A stretch of DNA of 27,172 bases from Bdellovibrionales bacterium (GTDB lineage: Bacteria; Bdellovibrionota; JAFGOL01), in NCBI GenBank assembly GCA_022707945.1, contig JAKIZQ010000003.1, positions 1 to 27,172 of the forward strand, given 5' to 3'. This document shows positions 6,827 through 13,129 of the stretch, piece by piece. The notes below the pieces were generated by a model that was not told the DNA's origin, ran no database searches, and saw nothing but the letters and a program-made list of their open reading frames with translations. Both the position numbers and the translations under genes were made by a program. Each line of letters begins with the position of its first letter. The first letter of the stretch is position 1.

Positions 6827-8713
6827 CTAATTAAGAACGACCATTCTGTTTGATTCAACATTGAATACTCTGGAATGTATAAGTTCGTTCCCGCTAACAA
6901 GATATAATATGTATTTCCCCTCTTTTATATCAGAGAATAGAAATCTAGAGAAAGCTTTGTTGGCTGGGTTATATGCTGTGGAATATGTTCTTTTGTCTGG
7001 GATCATTGCAGAGTTAAAGTAGTGTGCCTCTTTTATTGTCTCGTTGTTTTCACCTATCAAGAAAGCTTTATAACTTTTATGATAAGGTATTTCTCCGTAT
7101 ATAAAACTGTTCTTTTTTGTGTTTGGCAATATCTTTTCCCATGTTCTTATTGTTTGCTCAGATGGTATGTTGGTATTAAAATTAAGTTTTTCATGATGGT
7201 GTATGATAGGTATATTTATTTTAGCCGTAACGTCGTCACCTTCTACTAGAAGATCTAAATAGTTGTTAATGATATCTATGTCGTTTATTCTGAACTCGCC
7301 ATTCATGTCAGTGTGAGCCTCATTCTCGTTTAGCATTATATTTATTTTATACTTTCTGCAGGGAGCTTCATGGTATGGTGACAAAACTATCTTATTTATT
7401 TTACCAATGAGCTCTTGTATGTTCTTGTGTACTGGTTCTATTATATTTGTTATGTTTGGTCTTGAGCTTATCTTCATTATTCCAAAACTTTGTCCGTTAG
7501 ATCTTAATTCTAAGAGAGCGTCCTCCATAATTGGGCTATTAATGTTAATAAGTTCAGAGTTAGTAAACTTGATTGTTTTTTTAAAGTAAGGGCTTTTTGA
7601 ATATATACTTACTTCTGGGTCATCAAAACCAAGTGGCTTTATTATAGATAAACAAGAATTTGTACTGCAATAGGGTTTATTCAAAAATGTTATATTGTGT
7701 TCATATGGTGCTGTCGCAGTCTCAAAGTTAAAACCAGTTTTTTGGTTTGGTGATGATATCATTAACACAGATGAACTTGGTATTTTAGTTATTCTTGCAA
7801 CCCCATCTACCCCAGAGATGACAGATCTTGTTATGTTCATTTCCGGATATAATTTTGATATCAGGTCTAGACCATCTACCCATACGATATTGTTTGGGTG
7901 TATGTTATTTATGCTAAGTGTAGAGTTGTTGTTACCTTTTTCTAGCTCACTTAACTTTAGTTTTAATAGTTTGTTGTCTTTTTTCCTGCTTAACATTGAT
8001 ACGGGCACACCGTCTATTTTGTTATTACTTCCACTCATTATTATAGAAGTGTTGTATGGTACAGTGTTGGGTATTAACATGGACAATATGTAGACAGGAT
8101 TGCTGACGCCTTCAGCGTTCTCCTTTATTGTTAAATCTATTTCAAATCTTTTATTTAGAGGATCTGCATAAGAATAGTATCTTGGTCGCTCAAAACAAAT
8201 GTGCCCAATTGGTACTGTTGGCATATTCTTATATGTAGGGTTGTTAAAGATGCCCACAATAGCGTCTGATGAGCGTAATAGGTGTTTTTTTAGAGTATAT
8301 ATTTCTCCATATATTTTATATTTTGATACCTCGGTTTCTTGATCTTCTTGATCATTAAGATACGAGTACCATTCTAATATTTTGTTATATAATTTATCGT
8401 CTTCTTCTGAATAATTATTGTCTTGTATTGATCTGCTCTTTTTTATATTAACAAAATCTTTAAATGATATTGGCTCACTATCGTATCTTTCGTTTATGTA
8501 AGACATATATTCTGCTATTAATTCATAATATTTTTTTTGAGTTTCTTGGTCTATGGTCCTTTCGTTATCTTTTGGAGTCTCTATTGCTTGATACGGTTGT
8601 TCATCTATTTTGGTCTGTGCTTGCTGTTCTGGTGTTTGGAACAGACCTCTTACAAAAAAACCTATTGTAAAAGAGAGTAATAGAAATGAACTTATAAATA
8701 TTATTTTTTTCAT
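6827..8713 (-). CDS. Large exported protein of unknown function
   Basis: I do not recognise the family. The 628 residues start with one hydrophobic segment (about 3-24, MKKIIFISSFLLLSF...), a signal peptide or N-terminal anchor. A charged helical part (about 30-150) follows, then a long beta-rich region. Within the latter, SGVDGVARITKIPSSSV and HTDMNGEFRINDIDI resemble the 'DxxGxFxixxl' core of carboxypeptidase-regulatory-like beta sandwiches, suggesting two or more such modules. Few cysteines are present, two of them close together (PYCSTNSC), compatible with a periplasmic or surface location. The start codon lacks a clear Shine-Dalgarno. Codon use and composition match its neighbours. It is cotranscribed with the DUF192 gene. 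A structural or adhesive envelope role is a guess. Confidence 0.75.
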   Translation of the reverse strand: MKKIIFISSFLLLSFTIGFFVRGLFQTPEQQAQTKIDEQPYQAIETPKDNERTIDQETQKKYYELIAEYMSYINERYDSEPISFKDFVNIKKSRSIQDNNYSEEDDKLYNKILEWYSYLNDQEDQETEVSKYKIYGEIYTLKKHLLRSSDAIVGIFNNPTYKNMPTVPIGHICFERPRYYSYADPLNKRFEIDLTIKENAEGVSNPVYILSMLIPNTVPYNTSIIMSGSNNKIDGVPVSMLSRKKDNKLLKLKLSELEKGNNNSTLSINNIHPNNIVWVDGLDLISKLYPEMNITRSVISGVDGVARITKIPSSSVLMISSPNQKTGFNFETATAPYEHNITFLNKPYCSTNSCLSIIKPLGFDDPEVSIYSKSPYFKKTIKFTNSELININSPIMEDALLELRSNGQSFGIMKISSRPNITNIIEPVHKNIQELIGKINKIVLSPYHEAPCRKYKINIMLNENEAHTDMNGEFRINDIDIINNYLDLLVEGDDVTAKINIPIIHHHEKLNFNTNIPSEQTIRTWEKILPNTKKNSFIYGEIPYHKSYKAFLIGENNETIKEAHYFNSAMIPDKRTYSTAYNPANKAFSRFLFSDIKEGKYILYLVSGNELIHSRVFNVESNRMVVLN

Positions 8714-8760
8714 GGCTTAGTTTTATATCCCTGCTATATTATCTATAGTTTAGCAATAAT

Positions 8761-8775
8761 TATGTTTTTAACATA
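8761..8775. promoter_or_regulatory. Inverted repeat in divergent promoter region
   Basis: TATGTT-TTT-AACATA is a perfect 6-bp inverted repeat with a 3-nt centre. It lies in the 82-bp divergent spacer, 20 nt before the amgK start and next to TATATT (8778-8783), a possible -10. It could be an operator or a small leader hairpin. In DNA this AT-rich it may also be chance. Confidence 0.3.
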
Positions 8776-8795
8776 GTTATATTTGAGGAGATGTT

Positions 8796-9716
8796 TTGGA
8801 TATAAAAGACATTATATCAAAGCTTGGCATAAGCCCTCTTGATGAGGTTGAATTGCTTGCTGGAGATGCTTCAACAAGGAAATATTATAGAGTAAGAACT
8901 GAACTTGGTTCTTATGTCCTCATGCTTGGTGATACCTATGATGTCTCTGACCCCAACATCATCAATTATAATATCTTGAAAAAGGCTGGCATTAGGGTCC
9001 CTGAGTTTTTTAAGTTAGAGCCACATCTTGGAGTTATATTACAAGAGGACATAGGTAGTTTACATCTTCAGGATATTACTGATCAGAATAATATTATGCG
9101 CTATTATCAAGATGCTATAAAGAACATGCAAACCTATCACAGATGTTCTAGCCAAGTGTCTTTTACCAAAGAAAAATTTATATCTGAACTAAACATGACC
9201 TATGAATATTATGTAAGATCATATATGAAAAAAGATATAGATAAAGAATTGGTCCTTCTTGTAAACAACAGTGTAGTTGACTCAATGATGTCACAACCTT
9301 TTGCTTATTTACACAGGGATTATCATTCAAGGAATCTGATGATAAAAGGAGACGAGCTTGTTGTCATAGATTTTCAAGACGCAAGGATGGGACCTTACCC
9401 GTATGACATAGTTTCATTGACTATAGACCCATATATAAACCTTGATAAAAATTCAAGAGAGTTAATTGTGGCAAAATATTATGATTTGGTAGCGGCACCT
9501 TTGTTCAAGGTATCTAAAGACGAGTACATGAAGGATTATTATATTTCTTATCTTCAGCGTGGGATAAAAATGCTTGGAACTTTTTCATATCAAAGTATCG
9601 TAAGAAAAAAAGACAACTATCTTAAATATATACCAACCTTGTTAGAGGACATAAAATTGGTCTCTAAAAAATTTCCTGAATGGAGTGATCTGATAAAGGA
9701 GGTATATCTTAATTGA
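8796..9716 (+). CDS. amgK: Sugar kinase AmgK-like (MurNAc/GlcNAc anomeric kinase)
   Basis: The 306 residues belong to the aminoglycoside-phosphotransferase fold. AmgK phosphorylates recovered N-acetylmuramate or GlcNAc at C1 in the cytoplasm, allowing peptidoglycan sugar salvage. Matching motifs are GDASTRKYYRV (ATP-binding start, about residue 23), LQEDIG (about 88), the catalytic loop HRDYHSRNLM and the metal-binding IDFQDARMGPYPYDIVSL. The start is TTG: GAGGAG (8785-8790) sits 5 nt upstream and an in-frame stop at 8784 excludes longer forms. An ATG at 8791 is out of frame and opens only a 4-codon ORF. Its end overlaps the next gene by TTGA (9713-9716). The kinase-then-nucleotidyltransferase order is the classical amgK-murU pair of Pseudomonas-type recycling. 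Substrate choice is inferred from family and context. Confidence 0.85.
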   Translation: MDIKDIISKLGISPLDEVELLAGDASTRKYYRVRTELGSYVLMLGDTYDVSDPNIINYNILKKAGIRVPEFFKLEPHLGVILQEDIGSLHLQDITDQNNIMRYYQDAIKNMQTYHRCSSQVSFTKEKFISELNMTYEYYVRSYMKKDIDKELVLLVNNSVVDSMMSQPFAYLHRDYHSRNLMIKGDELVVIDFQDARMGPYPYDIVSLTIDPYINLDKNSRELIVAKYYDLVAAPLFKVSKDEYMKDYYISYLQRGIKMLGTFSYQSIVRKKDNYLKYIPTLLEDIKLVSKKFPEWSDLIKEVYLN

Positions 9717-10768
9717 AGGCAGTCATCCTTTCTGCTGGGTACGGTACAAGACTAAAGCCACTTACTGATTTTGTCCCTAAACCATTGGTTAAAGTGTTGG
9801 GAATATCTATTATAGAATATACCCTTGCTTTCATGAAGCGCAACGACATCAAAGACGTATACATTAATAGACACCATCATCCAGAATTGTTCGAGGGTCT
9901 TTCTATACCATCAGGTCTTAATGTACATTTTTCACACGAAAAAGACATTCTTGGGACTCTTGGTGGGTTGTTGGGGTTTAAAGAACATCTTTTAGATGAT
10001 GAGACCCTTGTGGTAAATGGTGATATTATTTTTAATTTCGATCTTAAACAACTTTATCACTTCCATCGGTCCAAGAAAAATATATCCACCATGGTTTTAA
10101 AGAACAAGGATTCTAATAATGTTTCTTCTGTCTTTGTAGACGATTTTAATAACATCGTTAGCATAGGTAAATCAGCAGAGGGTATATATTCTGAGTATAT
10201 GTTCTCTGGTATACAGATTATAACCCCTGAGTTGTTTGAAAAAGTTGAGAGCAAGAATACACCAAGCTGTATAGTTAGGGATTTTTATATACCTTATATG
10301 AAAGAAGGTGGCAGGATATCTGGGTTTATTGCTGATGGTAATTTTTTATGGAAAGAATTAGGAGATCTTAGTGGCTATCTTAATACAAATCTGGCCATCT
10401 TAGATCTTTTATCTAGATACAAACTTGATCATCAAACCGAGTCATTTATATCTGATTATTGGTTTAATGTTAGAGGAGACAAAATAATAGAGTCTGTTGA
10501 AGGTATCTGGCTTGGGGATGGCTATTACATAGATCATAGCGCAACTATAATACCGCCAGTGTTGATTGGTTCTAACAGCAAGGTTATGGCCAATTGTGTT
10601 GTCGGTCCGATGGCTGTTATAGGTGATAATGTCATCATTGATCATGACTCTCAGATAAGAGAATCTGTTGTTCTTGATGGTACACATATACAAAATAATA
10701 ATCTGGTAGAGAAAATGGTTATTTCAAAAGATTTTGTTTTTAACTCTCTAAAAGGGTCTGAGAATTAA
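9713..10768 (+). CDS. murU: MurU-like sugar-1-phosphate nucleotidyltransferase with C-terminal beta-helix
   Basis: The enzyme transfers a nucleotide to a sugar-1-phosphate; following AmgK this would give UDP-MurNAc or UDP-GlcNAc. Residues 1-225 are an NTP_transferase domain: LSAGYGTRLKPL nucleotide loop, VPKPLVKVLG, GTLGGL, the metal-site NGD (about 102-104) and WKELGDLSGY. Residues about 245-350 add hexapeptide left-handed beta-helix repeats (VLIGSNSKVM, CVVGPMAVIGDNVII). Classical MurU is about 220-240 residues without this extension. The overall 351-residue layout is that of GDP-mannose pyrophosphorylase-like enzymes, so GMP or other transfer cannot be excluded. The TTG start overlaps the amgK stop, with AAGGAGG 10 nt upstream. 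The final TAA shares TTAA with the convergent gene's stop. Confidence 0.75.
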   Translation: MKAVILSAGYGTRLKPLTDFVPKPLVKVLGISIIEYTLAFMKRNDIKDVYINRHHHPELFEGLSIPSGLNVHFSHEKDILGTLGGLLGFKEHLLDDETLVVNGDIIFNFDLKQLYHFHRSKKNISTMVLKNKDSNNVSSVFVDDFNNIVSIGKSAEGIYSEYMFSGIQIITPELFEKVESKNTPSCIVRDFYIPYMKEGGRISGFIADGNFLWKELGDLSGYLNTNLAILDLLSRYKLDHQTESFISDYWFNVRGDKIIESVEGIWLGDGYYIDHSATIIPPVLIGSNSKVMANCVVGPMAVIGDNVIIDHDSQIRESVVLDGTHIQNNNLVEKMVISKDFVFNSLKGSEN

Positions 10769-11970
10769 TTGATAGTATCCCAGTAGTCCTTGTCTCTCAT
10801 TTTGTTGAGTATATTCTCGTCGGATCCTCTTCTTAGCCAGAAATCTGCTTTTTTCTTGAATAATCTTTCTCTTTGTCTTTGACCCGTTACGTCCATGAAT
10901 AATCTAAATTTGTGATCTATCATTGATTCTTTTATTATGTGTTTAGAATCTATGTCTTGAATCTGTTCAGCCTTTATTAGTTCTTTATACGGAGAACTTG
11001 TATCTTCTGCAATAATGACTATGTTGTCGTTCTCGTTAAATCTTAGCTGTTGAGCAAGGTTTATAGAACAGACGATGCTTGCAAAGGCACCAAGACCAAA
11101 TTTTTGTGTCATGGCCTTTACTAGTTTTATCTCTATATTAAAATCAGTTGCTATTTTTGCAGTAAAATCCTCTATACACTTCATCGTTTTTATTACTTCA
11201 TCTTCTTCTGCCAACATAACATAATCTGTTGCATAAATGTTGTGTATATAGGGTATGAACCCATAACCCATTCCATACATTCTATGTGTGTTTTTCTTGT
11301 TATTATAGAAAGTAGAACTTTCTTCTGGTTCTATTAGTAGGTTCTTTGAATAAGGATATTTTTTCTTGCTGCTTATGGCTGCACCTGTTAATGCACCAGA
11401 AGAGGCAGGATAACACAACAAAGAAACCTTGTTGTCTCCAATGCCGTCCACAGTCTTTTCTATTGCGTTACCAGTTACGATTTTGTGATATGTGTAAGCC
11501 GCAGTGTTTTGGAATTGAGATACGAAGTTTGGTTTTTTCTTGTTCAGATCTATTATTCTCGCTGCATCACTTATTTTAACTCCCTCAAACTCAACTTCTG
11601 CTCCAAGGTCTTTTGCTTTTTTTATCCAATAAGGAGAAGACATTTGGGGTGTTTTTATAGTACATTTAAGCCCAAATTGTGTCGCTGCCCAAGCATAACT
11701 TGCTATTGCACTGTCAAAAGCACAAACTTCAACTGAACTTTGTTTTTTTGTTTCTATTAATTGTTTTAAATTAAAATAAGCAGCCCCATCATTACAAGAA
11801 CCAGTTGGAAAATATTCTGGGCTTAACACTATAATATTGGCTTTTGTTCCAACTATTTGTTTTGGTATTACTGTTCTGTTTATCTCTCCAGATGGTTTTC
11901 TCCAATTGAGTGGCAGTGTAGGAGATGAATTATTTAGCAGCTCCTTATAACTTAGCTTTTCTTTAACCAT
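10765..11970 (-). CDS. Cysteine synthase/CBS-fold (PLP fold II) protein lacking the Schiff-base lysine
   Basis: The 401 residues follow the layout of O-acetylserine sulfhydrylase/cystathionine beta-synthase fold proteins. Family PTGSxKDR aligns with PTGSCNDGAAY (55-65), putting Asn60 (codon AAT) where the PLP-binding lysine belongs and Gly62 for Arg. The cofactor-contacting TSGN motif is replaced by FDSA (85-88). The phosphate-loop region reads YPASSGALTG (187-196), and the closing strand NIVIIAEDTSSPY (316-328) resembles IVVIxPDxGxRY. A basic C-terminal extension (about 330-401) is additional. The fold seems retained, but PLP chemistry at this site looks lost, suggesting a pseudoenzyme or a redesigned site. 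I chose the ATG at 11970 because GGAGG precedes it; the upstream in-frame ATG at 11985 would put that Shine-Dalgarno inside the gene. It has its own strong promoter behind hemW. Confidence 0.85.
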   Translation of the reverse strand: MVKEKLSYKELLNNSSPTLPLNWRKPSGEINRTVIPKQIVGTKANIIVLSPEYFPTGSCNDGAAYFNLKQLIETKKQSSVEVCAFDSAIASYAWAATQFGLKCTIKTPQMSSPYWIKKAKDLGAEVEFEGVKISDAARIIDLNKKKPNFVSQFQNTAAYTYHKIVTGNAIEKTVDGIGDNKVSLLCYPASSGALTGAAISSKKKYPYSKNLLIEPEESSTFYNNKKNTHRMYGMGYGFIPYIHNIYATDYVMLAEEDEVIKTMKCIEDFTAKIATDFNIEIKLVKAMTQKFGLGAFASIVCSINLAQQLRFNENDNIVIIAEDTSSPYKELIKAEQIQDIDSKHIIKESMIDHKFRLFMDVTGQRQRERLFKKKADFWLRRGSDENILNKMRDKDYWDTIN

Positions 11971-12015
11971 TTTATACCTCCACATAAACCAGGGAAGGAC
12001 CTTAACTTAAATAGA

Positions 12016-12044
12016 ATAATACACAAAGAGGTTTGAAATGTCAA
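12016..12044 (-). promoter_or_regulatory. Strong sigma-70 promoter for the lysine-less PLP-fold gene
   Basis: Read on the minus strand, TTGACA (12044-12039, perfect -35), a 17-nt spacer and TATTAT (12021-12016, 5/6 to -10) form the best promoter I found in the window. It lies immediately after the hemW stop codon. Predicted initiation near 12009 gives a leader of about 39 nt before the ATG at 11970. Confidence 0.75.
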
Positions 12045-12045
12045 G

Positions 12046-13098
12046 CTAGGATAGTTTAAGTATTATTTCATCCATTATTGGTACAGCCTTAATGTTTATT
12101 AAAATTTTCCCATTTTTACGATCAAGATAACCCCTGTCAAATAATTGCTGAACCATTTGAGCATCCAAAAGTTCTTCGCCTATACCTTTTTGCAATAATC
12201 TTAACCCTAGCATTATTTTTTCTCTTTTTATCTTATCCCCATCTAGTTCTTCTGTTTCATAGCAAGTTGTTGGATCGTTTATATAGGCTCCTATATCGCT
12301 TTTATTCCATCTTCTTATTTTTTTATCTTCAAGGAACGAATGAGCACCAGCTCCTATTCCAACATAAGACAGATATTCCCAATATGCAGAATTGTGTTTG
12401 CTCTCTTTGTTCGGAAGACAGAAGTTGGAAACCTCATAGTGTATATATCCAGATGCCGAGAGCTTTTTATGTATTTTGTTGAACATTTTGTCTATAACAT
12501 GTTCAGAAGGGCAAATAGAAAAATATTCATAAACAGGAGCTACTGTGAACATGTAGAAAGATATATGTTCTGGTCGACATTCGGTAACGTAATCAAGATC
12601 AGCATCAAGATCCTTTATGCCAAACATCATATCAATTGAAGTATCTATGCCATTGTGTCTAAGTAATTTTATTGTTTCTTTTATTTTTTGTTCGTCGAGC
12701 TGTCTTTTTATAAGATTTAAGATACTTTGGTTTGTGGTTTGAACCCCTATGCTTACCCTGTTGACCCCAAGGTTCAGCATCAATTCCAAAAAAACATTAA
12801 TGTCACCTATTTGTTCTGGATTAACCTCTATTGTTATTTCTTCTATATGCTTAAAATTATCCTTTATGTGTTTAGATAGTTTTATTAAATTATTAGAACC
12901 CAATAAGACAGGACTACCACCACCCAAATACATTGTTTTTAACTTGTCCCCAAGTTCAGCTTTTCTATGTTCAAATTCCAATATCAATGAGTCGGTATAT
13001 CTATCCTTAATGTCAGGGCTTACCCTTGGCACAGAGAAAAAGTCACAATAAGGGCATTTATTGTTACAAAAAGGTAAATGAATATAAAGTATAGACAC
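12046..13098 (-). CDS. hemW: Heme chaperone HemW-like radical SAM protein
   Basis: The 350 residues start SILYIHLPFCNNKCPYCDF, with the radical-SAM cluster ligands C11, C15 and C18 (CX3CX2C) and Phe20, as in HemW rather than HemN. Further family landmarks are YLGGGSP, EVNPEQ, VNRVSIGVQ, HISFYMF and the HemW hallmark HNSAYWEYLSYVGIGAGAHSF. HemW proteins bind heme and are thought to deliver it to respiratory enzymes; older annotations call them oxygen-independent coproporphyrinogen oxidases. The start is GTG (13096-13098) with no recognisable Shine-Dalgarno, yet the N-terminus fits the family exactly. It is divergent from the M16 gene across only 31 bp. A functional heme-dependent respiratory chain is implied for the organism. 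Confidence 0.93.
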   Translation of the reverse strand: MSILYIHLPFCNNKCPYCDFFSVPRVSPDIKDRYTDSLILEFEHRKAELGDKLKTMYLGGGSPVLLGSNNLIKLSKHIKDNFKHIEEITIEVNPEQIGDINVFLELMLNLGVNRVSIGVQTTNQSILNLIKRQLDEQKIKETIKLLRHNGIDTSIDMMFGIKDLDADLDYVTECRPEHISFYMFTVAPVYEYFSICPSEHVIDKMFNKIHKKLSASGYIHYEVSNFCLPNKESKHNSAYWEYLSYVGIGAGAHSFLEDKKIRRWNKSDIGAYINDPTTCYETEELDGDKIKREKIMLGLRLLQKGIGEELLDAQMVQQLFDRGYLDRKNGKILINIKAVPIMDEIILKLS

Positions 13099-13129
13099 AG
13101 TTCGTCAATGATATTAAAAATATATACTT

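Noticed and set aside
7022..8093. Plus-strand frames opposite the 628-residue gene
   Set aside because: They are short, lack ribosome binding sites, and are explained as shadows. The minus-strand frame is continuous with a signal peptide and normal codon use.
10765..11970. Annotation as an active threonine synthase or cysteine synthase
   Set aside because: The fold fits, but the PLP lysine and TSGN motif are absent, so an active-enzyme name is not justified.
12267..13051. Several plus-strand frames antisense to hemW
   Set aside because: hemW is fully supported by family motifs. The antisense frames show no domain and overlap one another.
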